Shown: piece after piece, positions 5,866 through 12,842 of the stretch
How positions within the stretch are numbered: position 1 is the stretch's first letter
How the letters are laid out: every line of letters starts with the position of its first letter
DNA from: an uncultured Opitutia bacterium
Lineage (GTDB): Bacteria > Verrucomicrobiota > Verrucomicrobiia > Opitutales > JABJCN01
Assembly (NCBI GenBank): GCA_913046175.1
Contig: CAJWSN010000017.1
Location: 1 to 12,842, forward strand
Length of the DNA: 12,842 nucleotides
Direction of reading: 5' to 3'
Position numbers and translations under genes: made by a program
Notes under the pieces: model-generated
The model's database searches: none
The model's input: the letters and a program-made list of their open reading frames with translations, nothing else
Told to the model about the DNA's origin: nothing

Positions 5866-7083
5866 TCAACGGGGGTGGGCCTGGGGTGCGGTACGTTCCA
5901 GGAAAACGGCTTCATTGGAAGACTCTTCAGAAATGCCCTCAAAGAGTGGCTCATCCAACTCGATTCCACGCTGCCCAGCCTCAACCTTCAATCCGTCCCA
6001 ATATTGCTCAAGGGCATTCTTCAACCCCCGGGATTTTGTTGAGAATTGAACCTGCATCCCCTGATCCTTGCGCATGTGAAAACGAACAAGCAGTTTTTCG
6101 CCATCCGGAAGATCCAGGGTCACGCGGGTGGTGGTGGGACCGCTGGATTCCCGCATCCGCATCAACTGTTGCGCGATCTGGGAGATCACGCCACCATAAG
6201 CGTTCGTCTGCCCGTTGAGATTGGTACCGTGGGCAGACCCGGCCTGGTTGTTGAGCTGTTGGACATTATCGGAGGCGGTCTGCGGAATCACATCCGGGAC
6301 AGGCACCGAGCCCTGACGTTCAGAAGGATGCTGTTCCTGATGTCCATCACGGGTTCCCTGACCATCATGATGACCGGCAAAAGATTCTGACTGGGCAGAC
6401 GGACGGACGCTGGAGGAAGCCTCAACCTGGGAACCAAGAGCAGCCTTTGAACCGTGTTGGACAATTTCCGAACGATCCTTTGAAACTTGTGGACGTGAAA
6501 CCTGTGGCTTTGCGTTCGCTTCAGTTTGCACCATGCGAGCCTGAGCCTGAGGAACGGGTTTAAGTTCAATGTGTTTCTGGGGCTGGTTACGAACCACGAA
6601 CGACTTCCGAACCACGGGGTCTCCAGGCCTGAACTCGCCACCAGACCGAGAAACCTTGTTGGCATCCTGGGCTTTCGCTGTGGTCTTCAGTTTGGACTCG
6701 GAAATGGGCTGTTGGTTATCAACCACCCTGGCCTGCGCAGGAACCGCCCTTCCCTTGCCATGTCCTGGGTTTTTGGATTGAGGTGGAAGTTTCGGCCCAC
6801 TGCTTTTGCGGGTTACGGACTTTTCAACCGCCTTCTGCTCCCGGGAGGAAAGGAATCCATTGGTCTCTGTTCCATTCCGGGACAGCGCCTGTTCCTCCAG
6901 GATATTCTGTTCTCCTGTCACTACTTCAGATTCCTTGTCGAGAATGTACTTCTGGAAAAGGTCTTCATGTGGTGTCTTGGCACTCAGGAAACGTCCAACC
7001 CCCCTCCCCTTGGAGGATTTGGAATCCACTCCATCAATGCGTGGTGGAATGTTTTGGATGGGAATATCTTGTGAGATGGCCAT
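5866..7083 (-). CDS. fliK: FliK, hook-length control protein
   Basis: FliK is exported during hook growth, measures hook length and triggers the FlhB specificity switch. This 405-residue protein has the expected plan: a long, low-complexity, Q/S/P/K-rich N-terminal two thirds (1 to about 290) and a compact C-terminal domain (about 300-385). That domain includes 'TRVTLDLPDGEKLLVRFHMR' (319-338), 'MQVQFSTKSRGLKNAL' (343-358) and a Trp at 362. This pattern of paired strands then helices is the Flg_hook domain that contacts FlhB. Position after the MotE-like gene and before flgD is the Bacillus fliK position. The N-terminal part is too variable to align by eye. The start at 7083 is 19 bp after the upstream stop. 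Confidence 0.92.
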   Translation of the reverse strand: MAISQDIPIQNIPPRIDGVDSKSSKGRGVGRFLSAKTPHEDLFQKYILDKESEVVTGEQNILEEQALSRNGTETNGFLSSREQKAVEKSVTRKSSGPKLPPQSKNPGHGKGRAVPAQARVVDNQQPISESKLKTTAKAQDANKVSRSGGEFRPGDPVVRKSFVVRNQPQKHIELKPVPQAQARMVQTEANAKPQVSRPQVSKDRSEIVQHGSKAALGSQVEASSSVRPSAQSESFAGHHDGQGTRDGHQEQHPSERQGSVPVPDVIPQTASDNVQQLNNQAGSAHGTNLNGQTNAYGGVISQIAQQLMRMRESSGPTTTRVTLDLPDGEKLLVRFHMRKDQGMQVQFSTKSRGLKNALEQYWDGLKVEAGQRGIELDEPLFEGISEESSNEAVFLERTAPQAHPR

Positions 7084-7102
7084 TTATCTAAATATCTGTT
7101 TT

Positions 7103-7771
7103 TCAGCCTCCTGATGCACCGTCATCAGTTGTTTTTTGCTCTTTAACAAGGAACCGTAATTGCTCCGTAAGCGTGGCAGCCAATGCCTTGGATTCATCAT
7201 TCGCCTGCTTCCCATCAGTCATTTCCTCAAAGATGGGGGCAATATCACTCGGCTTCATCAGGCTCAGAATCCCGGTGATGGTGCTATTGGCCAGATTCTC
7301 CGTGTTCTCCTTGTTTAGCTGAAGGAACAAGGTTACTGCAGCTGACGGCGAAAGGCTCTCGATGGTCTTGGCAAGATCGACCATTTTTTTCTGTTCGGTG
7401 TCTGCAAGAAACAACCGACGCTGCTGAAAATCCTCCACCTTTTTGTCGAAGTCTGACTGAAGTTTTTCCACCTCCTTCTTCAGCAGGTCAAATTCCTGCC
7501 TTTCCTGATTAATGCTGCTGAGCATGGCTTGGACCGCTTCCTCCCGGATCGTGATTTTTTTTGCACGAGTCTCCAAATCCTTCACGAAATCCTTGAGTTC
7601 ATCGGTAAGCTTGCCGGGATACTTGACTGGACCTGTCGGCGCAATCGGGTCGTGATGTTCAGCTACCTCCATTTTTTTGAGCTGTGCATTCATGAGCAAA
7701 AACAGCACAACCATTGAGACAACCACAGACAGGACTGCATAGGGCCAGGGAGATTTCAGAAGGTTCTTCAT
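7103..7771 (-). CDS. MotE/YlxF-like membrane coiled-coil protein
   Basis: This 222-residue protein has one N-terminal membrane helix (about 11-28) and a charged coiled coil (about 55-135) rich in K, E and Q. Its C-terminal helical region (about 130-205) contains 'LAKTIESLSPSAAVTLFLQL' (133-152) and 'GILSLMKPSDIAPIFEEM' (167-184). The last two segments resemble the paired helical repeats of the MgtE N-terminal domain ('l..mkPe.AA.if..l') found in MotE and Bacillus YlxF. YlxF sits at this same place, between fliJ and fliK. MotE in rhizobia is a periplasmic chaperone for MotC, but the function here is not established, so I leave the symbol empty. The C-terminal domain has extra residues after the second repeat (186-196). 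The gene begins 6 bp after fliJ. Confidence 0.8.
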   Translation of the reverse strand: MKNLLKSPWPYAVLSVVVSMVVLFLLMNAQLKKMEVAEHHDPIAPTGPVKYPGKLTDELKDFVKDLETRAKKITIREEAVQAMLSSINQERQEFDLLKKEVEKLQSDFDKKVEDFQQRRLFLADTEQKKMVDLAKTIESLSPSAAVTLFLQLNKENTENLANSTITGILSLMKPSDIAPIFEEMTDGKQANDESKALAATLTEQLRFLVKEQKTTDDGASGG

Positions 7772-7777
7772 TATTGA

Positions 7778-8239
7778 TTAATTTTCTTGCGTTAAATTTT
7801 CATGAAAGGACCGGCGTCCGTTGACGAGATCCTCGAGCATCTTTTCCTCTTTCTTGACTTCATGTGAGAAGTGTTCATCGCGCTTGCGGTCACGCAGTTT
7901 TTCAAGGGCATCAAAACGGCTCTTGGTCGCCAGGTATTCAGTCCGGCGCTCATCCTCAACGGAACGAAACTCAATCAGCATGGCATTGCTCTGCTTGAGC
8001 TTCTGCTTGGTCTCATCCATCGAACCGTAGTAGATCGAATGCATGGAGGCGGGAAAGCGTTGTTGTCCGAGATCCTGAATCTGGCGACTCATTGTCATGA
8101 TGCGATTCTCCAATGCCTCACTGACATTCTGCTGTGCAAGACGCGACTGCAATGCCTTCGCGTAGGACTCCAATGCGGTGTCACGGGCTCTTTCCCGGAG
8201 CTCCATCATGAGTTGCAGTCTGTAGCGGAAAGGCTTCAT
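7778..8239 (-). CDS. fliJ: FliJ, flagellar export coiled-coil protein
   Basis: FliJ is the central stalk of the FliI ATPase ring and couples it to FlhA; it also escorts empty chaperones. The 153-residue protein (family about 145-150) begins 'MKPFRYRLQLMMELRE', matching the FliJ opening 'm..F.frLq.lLelre'. It is almost entirely charged heptad-like helix, with a break near residues 60-75. It overlaps the fliI stop as ATGA (8239-8236), so its translation is likely coupled to the ATPase it binds. FliJ proteins are alike mainly in composition, so the call depends on the N-terminus plus position. Confidence 0.9.
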   Translation of the reverse strand: MKPFRYRLQLMMELRERARDTALESYAKALQSRLAQQNVSEALENRIMTMSRQIQDLGQQRFPASMHSIYYGSMDETKQKLKQSNAMLIEFRSVEDERRTEYLATKSRFDALEKLRDRKRDEHFSHEVKKEEKMLEDLVNGRRSFHENLTQEN

Positions 8240-9558
8240 GACAGGATTTCTCCAAGTTTGGCAAAGCTCTCAACACGACACATTTTCGTTCCATGAACCT
8301 GCCGAAGGAACTCCTGGATGGGGACAAACTTCTGTATCGCAAGGTCAATCCGGGGATTGGATCCATGGGCATAAGCCCCGACATTGATCAAATCCTCATT
8401 ATTCCTGTACAGGGCGAGAAGTTCTCGAGCTTCCGTGACCAGGTTTACCTCCTCCTCGCTACATACCTCAAGATACAGGCGGCTGATGCTGTCAAGTACG
8501 TCAATTGCCGGGAAATGGTTCGCATTGGCCAACTTGCGACTGAGGATAATGTGACCGTCGAGGATACTACGAACAGCATCCGCCACAGGTTCATTCATGT
8601 CATCCCCCTCCACCAATACCGTATAGAAGGCAGTGATGGAACCGACCTCACCCGTGCCCGAACGTTCCATTAACTTCGGCAACATCCCAAAAACTGAAGG
8701 CGTGTATCCGCGACTGGTCGGCGGTTCTCCCACGGCCAACCCGATTTCCCGTTGAGCCATCGCCAGACGGGTAACAGAATCCATGAGAAGCAACACGTTC
8801 CGTCCCTCGTCTCGAAAATTCTCAGCAATTGCAGTCGCCAGATTAGCTGCACGAATTCTCAAAGGAGCCGGTTGATCGGAAGTGGTCACGATGACGACCG
8901 TCTTTTTCATGCCTTCCTCACAAAGTTGCTTTTCGATAAAGTCTTTCACCTCCCGACCACGCTCACCCACAAGAGCAATTACATTGACATCGGCGTCTGA
9001 GTTACGGCCCAGCATCCCAAGCAAAACAGACTTCCCCACCCCACTACCGGAAAAGATTCCCATTCGCTGGCCAAATCCCATGGGGGTAAAAGTGTCTACC
9101 GCCTTCACCCCGGTTTCAAAACAGGATTCAATCGACCTCCGTTTCATCGGGTCAGGCGGACGATTTTTTAATTTGCCGGAAGATGGTGCAAGCAACGGAC
9201 CCTTCCCGTCAATTGGGCGCATGTGACCATTCAAGACACGTCCCAACAATTTGTCACCAACCGGGACCGAATTGCTTTCCTGCGAGGTCACGACACGGCA
9301 ACCTGGATGCAAGTCGTTCATTTCCCCCAGTGGCATGAGCAGGACGCGATTCTCGCGGAAGCCCACCACCTCGACTGGAGCCGCCTCCCCCGTCCGAGGG
9401 GACTCGATCATGCAAATCTCCCCAAGGGCCGCTTCGGGTCCTTCAGACTCAATTACCAATCCATTGACATTAAGGATTTTGCCGGACTTCTCACACGAAT
9501 CTGCCTTGTCGAGCCTTTCCTCGATCCACTCAAGATTTTCTGTCAACAGGTCCATCAT
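8236..9558 (-). CDS. fliI: FliI, flagellar export ATPase
   Basis: FliI is the F1-beta-like ATPase that energises flagellar protein export at the cytoplasmic face of the C ring. In 440 residues (family about 435-460) the Walker A loop is 'GSGVGKS' (171-177), the catalytic glutamate region is 'ALVGERGREV' (195-204), and the Walker B strand is 'LLLMD' (256-260) followed by S-V-T-R. Family-specific stretches include 'GEPPTSRGYTPSVF' (277-290) and 'VLVEGDDMNEPVADAVRSIL' (314-333). A P-type 'VDTFTPMGFGQR' region (154-165) precedes the P-loop. All catalytic residues look intact. ATGA overlaps join it to fliH upstream and fliJ downstream. A second ATG follows the first immediately. Confidence 0.98.
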   Translation of the reverse strand: MMDLLTENLEWIEERLDKADSCEKSGKILNVNGLVIESEGPEAALGEICMIESPRTGEAAPVEVVGFRENRVLLMPLGEMNDLHPGCRVVTSQESNSVPVGDKLLGRVLNGHMRPIDGKGPLLAPSSGKLKNRPPDPMKRRSIESCFETGVKAVDTFTPMGFGQRMGIFSGSGVGKSVLLGMLGRNSDADVNVIALVGERGREVKDFIEKQLCEEGMKKTVVIVTTSDQPAPLRIRAANLATAIAENFRDEGRNVLLLMDSVTRLAMAQREIGLAVGEPPTSRGYTPSVFGMLPKLMERSGTGEVGSITAFYTVLVEGDDMNEPVADAVRSILDGHIILSRKLANANHFPAIDVLDSISRLYLEVCSEEEVNLVTEARELLALYRNNEDLINVGAYAHGSNPRIDLAIQKFVPIQEFLRQVHGTKMCRVESFAKLGEILS

Positions 9559-10238
9559 GACTTGCCCCCCATGCTTTCCTCTATCGCCTCCAAACGGGTT
9601 GAAACACGTCCATCCACGAGGCCAAAACGACTGTTTAGAAGGCAGTCTCCACGACCCAGCGTATCGTTCTCACTAAAAGAAACATTGGGATATTTCTCAG
9701 CCAAGCCATCTGACCCTGCGCCGCCCCCAAACAAACCGGAGAGTGCTTGTGCAAAATCCTCACCTGAGGCTTCAGGATCCGGCCCCACCCCTGTTTCCGT
9801 TGCTTCATGTATTCCACGAAGCAACTGTAAATCCTCCGGGTTCATTTCCACATCTAATTGCTCACCATCCGGAGCCTCATCGAGGATGGAGTTGACGATG
9901 GATTCAATATGTGCCGGTTCCAGTTCCAAGCCGGCAATGACTTTCCCTGCAGCCATGGCAACAAGCCTCGGAATGCGCTCAGAAATCCTTGCAAGAAGTT
10001 CTTGATGACGGGTCTGCAAAGACTCAAGAACCACTGACTGCTCCTGCGATGACTGGTCACGGAAGGCATCCACCTGACCAGCCAGTTCCGCACGGGTTTG
10101 AAACTTCCCTTTTTCCAAAGCCATACGTTCAGCATCCGCTGCAGCGGATGCTGGTACCGGCGTCTCCCCGCAAAAACTCACGGAGACCCGTTTTAAGGGG
10201 CGCGGGAATCGCACGGTCTTATTCGATAATTCCGCCAT
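9555..10238 (-). CDS. fliH: FliH, negative regulator and anchor of FliI
   Basis: FliH dimers bind FliI and tether it to FliN at the C ring, like the peripheral stalk of ATP synthase. This protein (227 residues from ATG 10238; a GTG lies one codon upstream) has a basic N-terminus, a helical middle (about 40-125), and a C-terminal domain with 'VEMNPEDLQLL' and 'DTLGRGDCLLNSRFGLVDGR', which matches the FliH pattern 'D..l..GgC.iet.fG.iDa'. Between these two motifs lies a G/A/E-rich stretch of about 38 residues, longer than usual, so it may be an insertion loop. The start overlaps the 3' end of fliG by 20 nt, and the end overlaps fliI by 4 nt. A perfect 24-bp palindrome lies near the 5' end. Confidence 0.9.
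   Translation of the reverse strand: MAELSNKTVRFPRPLKRVSVSFCGETPVPASAAADAERMALEKGKFQTRAELAGQVDAFRDQSSQEQSVVLESLQTRHQELLARISERIPRLVAMAAGKVIAGLELEPAHIESIVNSILDEAPDGEQLDVEMNPEDLQLLRGIHEATETGVGPDPEASGEDFAQALSGLFGGGAGSDGLAEKYPNVSFSENDTLGRGDCLLNSRFGLVDGRVSTRLEAIEESMGGKS
10130..10153. repeat. Perfect 24-bp palindrome inside fliH
   Basis: The 12 bases CAGCATCCGCTG at 10130-10141 are followed at once by their exact reverse complement (10142-10153). The palindrome codes for P-A-S-A-A-A-D-A-E of FliH, about 30 codons after the start. In RNA it could form a 10-bp stem with a 4-base loop; in DNA it could be a two-fold symmetric protein site. Part of it may be chance, because Ala-rich GC-type codons favour such symmetry. 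Confidence 0.85.
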
Positions 10239-11241
10239 CACCTGCAGCGAGTGAAATTTCTTCGTTGGCCTCGAGCATACGTACCGTTTCTATAATCCGG
10301 GCGCGTGCATCCTCTACAGCTTTGCGGGGTACTGGCCCCATGAATTCAAGTTCCTCCTGCAGATTTTCTGCAGCACGCTTGGAGACCGCCCCAAAGAATG
10401 CCTTGCGCAATTCGAGGGAAGCCGGCTTCAGCGCGAGGATGAGATCCTCGGTTTGAACATCGCGAGCCACCTTCTGCAGATCCATGGTCGGAAGTGTAAT
10501 GAGGTCGTCGAATGTGAACATCTTGTTACGGATCGTCTGGGTAAGATCCGGATCACGCTCTTCAAGACGCTCCAAAATTGTTTCCTGCATTTCGCCAGAC
10601 ACCTTCTTCAGTAGTTCCGCAGCACTATCCGCACCGCCTCCTGAATGCCAGGGAGAAGAAGCACCCGCATCGGTCAAGCGCTTGATCGAGGAAGCCACAC
10701 GGGAGATTTGTTCAGATGTGAAGTCGTCCAAGGTGGCGATCCTGTCAATCACCTCGTCCTGTTGACTGGAGCTTAACATCGTGAACACCTGGCCACCCTT
10801 CTGTTTGCTCAGGTTGGCAATAACAAATGCTATCGTCTGTGATTGCTCCCGACTGATGAGGCTGAAAATCTGCCTTGCATTCAATTGGTCGATGCCATCC
10901 ATCAGGTTGTTTGCACTGCGACCGGGTTCAATGCGATTGAGCATGGTGTTCGCCTTGTATTCACCCCTGGCAATCTCCAGTGCCTCACGGGCGAAGGTAA
11001 AACCACCCACGGACTCTTTCATGCTGTCACCGATGATTTCAGAGAACTCCTCGATAATCTTTTCCTGCAGGTCGCGAGGCACATGACTCCATTTATTGAT
11101 TTCCTTGCAGACCATCTCAATCTCATGATCCTCGAAGTTTTTAAGAATCTGCCCGGCTGCATCCGGACCCACGACGATCAGGAGCATGGCCAAGCGCTGG
11201 ACCTTGCTGAGTTGCTCATATTCTAATCCGGAAACAGCCAT
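10219..11241 (-). CDS. fliG: FliG, flagellar rotor/switch protein
   Basis: FliG joins the MS ring (FliF) to FliM and carries the charged ridge that meets MotA. In 340 residues (family about 330-345), the N-terminal FliF-binding domain opens with 'QRLAMLLIVVGPDAA' (15-29). The middle and C-terminal armadillo-type domains follow, including 'IRNKMFTFDDLITL' (237-250). The torque residues are largely kept: K272, R289 in 'SKRAAENL', and E296/E297 in place of the usual D-D. The arginine of the 'GPVR' motif is replaced by P305, with R306 next to it. The usual EHPQ FliM-binding motif reads EQSQ at 132-135. The gene starts 35 bp after fliF without a clear ribosome binding site. Confidence 0.97.
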   Translation of the reverse strand: MAVSGLEYEQLSKVQRLAMLLIVVGPDAAGQILKNFEDHEIEMVCKEINKWSHVPRDLQEKIIEEFSEIIGDSMKESVGGFTFAREALEIARGEYKANTMLNRIEPGRSANNLMDGIDQLNARQIFSLISREQSQTIAFVIANLSKQKGGQVFTMLSSSQQDEVIDRIATLDDFTSEQISRVASSIKRLTDAGASSPWHSGGGADSAAELLKKVSGEMQETILERLEERDPDLTQTIRNKMFTFDDLITLPTMDLQKVARDVQTEDLILALKPASLELRKAFFGAVSKRAAENLQEELEFMGPVPRKAVEDARARIIETVRMLEANEEISLAAGDGGIIE

Positions 11242-11276
11242 TTGTCTTTTCGCAGTTGGAGGTTATGATGGGGGGA

Positions 11277-12842
11277 CTACTTGGCGTTGACCCAGGACCG
11301 TAATGCGGATCCAACATTCTCGGAGCGTTCCTGAATAAGTTCATTCAGGAGTTCCGGTGTGAGGACCGACATCAGGTCAGAAGAGCCATCTGTCGATTGG
11401 CCGGCTTCCAGAAGGGCCGCAGCCTGTTCGTCATCCAAGGTGTCATCAATGATTTCAACCTCGGGCTGGTCTTGGGAACGAAACTTTTTCATAACTTTGA
11501 AGAATGTGATGAGTACGGCAATCGCAACAAGTACTCCAATAATTGAATTTATAAGTGGTGAGTAATTACTAAGAAAAGAGCTCCATTTCTCATCAAAAGT
11601 AACGGGAAACTGACCCGGGCGAGGAAATACACGCTCCGCAATTTCAACACTGCCATTGACGTAACTTGTGCCAGTTGCATCCCTTCTAAGACCCAAGGCA
11701 TGAGCGACAATGCTCTCCAGTTCCTTGAGGTCATTGTTCAGAGGTTGACCATTGATATCCTCAGAACCCACCATTACAGAAGCGGTGACAAATTTCATGC
11801 CTCCTGGCTTCCGTACGGTCTCCGTGACAGTGGAACCTACAATGTACTCCGTGGTCTCACTTTCACGTTCCTCCTCAGTCTGGGAGATTGGAATGTCATC
11901 CACTGTGCCCGGAGGGCTTCCCCCTCCCGGCAGATTGGGATTGGCACCGATACCATTATCCCCAAGGGCACGTTCCTTGGTGTTCAGACTATCCTGGTCG
12001 TGCATCAACCTCTTGACGAGGGTGCCTTTGTCACGCGGATCGTATTCCTGGTCGACAATGGTGACATTCTCCATGTCCAACTCCACCGCGACTCTTGCCA
12101 CCACATTGCCGGCACCAAGAACCCTCTCAAGCATGGTTTCCACCTTTTTGCTATAGTCTGCCTCAATTTGTCGAAGAAAACGCGCGCTGCCCCCGGCACC
12201 ACCGAGAATTCCATCATCCAGAAACTTCTCCGTCAGGGTTTTGCCATGGTTGTCAACAACTGCCACATCCTTGAGGGCCACTCCCTCAATTGCATTGGCA
12301 ACCAGAAAGCGAATCCCATTTACAGCTGTATCCTCCAAGGTCTGGTTGCCTGTGTCGATGAATACGGAAGCCTTTGGCTTTTCATTGGGATTGGTCTTGA
12401 TGAGCCTCGTGTCGGGCTCCACAATCAGCACCCGTGCATTCTTCACTCCCTTCAGGGAGGAGATGGTGCGAGAGAGTTCACCCTGAATGGCACGGGTTCT
12501 GTTAATCCGCTGTTCAAAGTCACTCACGCCAAGCTTGCCGGTGTCATTCCCGAAAAGCTCAAGGCCAACATGCGAGTCACTGGGCAGACCCTGGGTTGCC
12601 AACGTCATGCGCAATTTGTGCACTGCCTCGCGATTCACTTGTATTCCGTTTCCAGTCTCGGTGGTCTTGTAATCCACCCCGGATGCTTGGACCACACTGA
12701 CAATCTGGGTCATGTCCTCATTACTGAGGCCACCGTAGAGTAGTTCCATATTTGGACGATTGGCCCAAACCAGGAGTATGGCCACAACAGCCACAAGACC
12801 TGCAGCCGTAGCGCCAGCCGTTATTTTCTGGGTCAACCCCAG
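11277..12842 (-). CDS. fliF: FliF, MS-ring protein (N-terminus beyond window)
   Basis: FliF forms the MS ring in the inner membrane and houses the export gate. The reading frame stays open to the right edge, where it reads L-G-L-T-Q-K-I. This matches the common FliF N-terminal 'lg..qk.' just before the first membrane helix, so roughly 15-30 residues lie outside the window. A TTG at 12836 could be taken as a start but is probably internal. In TTG-based numbering, helix 1 is about 8-24, and the ring-building motifs include 'ELLYGGLSNEDMTQIV' (31-46) and 'QGELSRTISSLKGVKNARV' (118-136). Helix 2 is about 428-447, and the FliG-binding tail ends 'VGSALRSWVNAK' (508-519). The acidic segment before the tail (458-470) is typical. 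Confidence 0.96.
   Translation of the reverse strand: MGLTQKITAGATAAGLVAVVAILLVWANRPNMELLYGGLSNEDMTQIVSVVQASGVDYKTTETGNGIQVNREAVHKLRMTLATQGLPSDSHVGLELFGNDTGKLGVSDFEQRINRTRAIQGELSRTISSLKGVKNARVLIVEPDTRLIKTNPNEKPKASVFIDTGNQTLEDTAVNGIRFLVANAIEGVALKDVAVVDNHGKTLTEKFLDDGILGGAGGSARFLRQIEADYSKKVETMLERVLGAGNVVARVAVELDMENVTIVDQEYDPRDKGTLVKRLMHDQDSLNTKERALGDNGIGANPNLPGGGSPPGTVDDIPISQTEEERESETTEYIVGSTVTETVRKPGGMKFVTASVMVGSEDINGQPLNNDLKELESIVAHALGLRRDATGTSYVNGSVEIAERVFPRPGQFPVTFDEKWSSFLSNYSPLINSIIGVLVAIAVLITFFKVMKKFRSQDQPEVEIIDDTLDDEQAAALLEAGQSTDGSSDLMSVLTPELLNELIQERSENVGSALRSWVNAK

Noticed and set aside
9223..10005. A 260-codon plus-strand open frame opposite fliI and fliH
   Set aside because: It is antisense to two genes with clear motifs, and its low-complexity Ser/Pro-rich sequence is what reverse-read coding DNA gives.
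11700..12743. A 347-codon open frame on the plus strand opposite fliF
   Set aside because: It lies wholly antisense to a strongly conserved fliF. The product has no recognisable domain, and its composition fits a shadow of the fliF codons.
12834..12836. TTG as the start codon of fliF
   Set aside because: The frame continues upstream to the window edge with L-G, matching the usual FliF residues before the first membrane helix, so the true start is outside.

Overview
The window is one tightly packed flagellar operon, read entirely on the minus strand from the right edge (about 12842) to the left edge. In transcription order it encodes fliF (5' end cut by the window edge), fliG, fliH, fliI, fliJ, a MotE/YlxF-like gene, fliK, flgD, a short flgE-type hook gene, fliL, fliM, fliN, fliO, fliP, fliQ, fliR and the first codons of flhB. 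No gap between genes exceeds about 45 bp. Many junctions are ATGA or GTGA overlaps, which fits one polycistronic transcript. I see no tRNA, rRNA, CRISPR array or intact transposase, and no convincing terminator.

The gene products cover four parts of the flagellum. The MS ring and switch complex are FliF, FliG, FliM and FliN. The export ATPase complex is FliH, FliI and FliJ, and the membrane export gate is FliO, FliP, FliQ, FliR and the start of FlhB. The hook-building set is FlgD, FlgE and FliK, the hook-length ruler. FliL and a MotE-like membrane coiled-coil protein belong to the motor periphery. The order closely follows the Bacillus fla/che operon, including the ylxF-like gene between fliJ and fliK and the short FlgD and FlgE. 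It lacks the cheY that Bacillus has between fliY/fliN and fliO. fliE, flgB, flgC, flhA, motA, motB and flagellin must lie elsewhere.

The organism is a motile bacterium of moderate GC. Almost none of the start codons has a recognisable Shine-Dalgarno sequence. This and the general flavour of the proteins make me lean to a diderm of the PVC group (Verrucomicrobiota or a relative), but this is a weak inference with no marker gene to confirm it.

This is not a new system as a whole; it is a conventional flagellar operon with several individual oddities. FliM carries an acidic tail of 30-bp tandem repeats ahead of its CheY-binding peptide. FliL has a histidine-rich periplasmic linker. FliG has an altered EHPQ motif. 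fliH contains a perfect 24-bp palindrome. flhB breaks off into unrelated sequence about 27 codons after its start.
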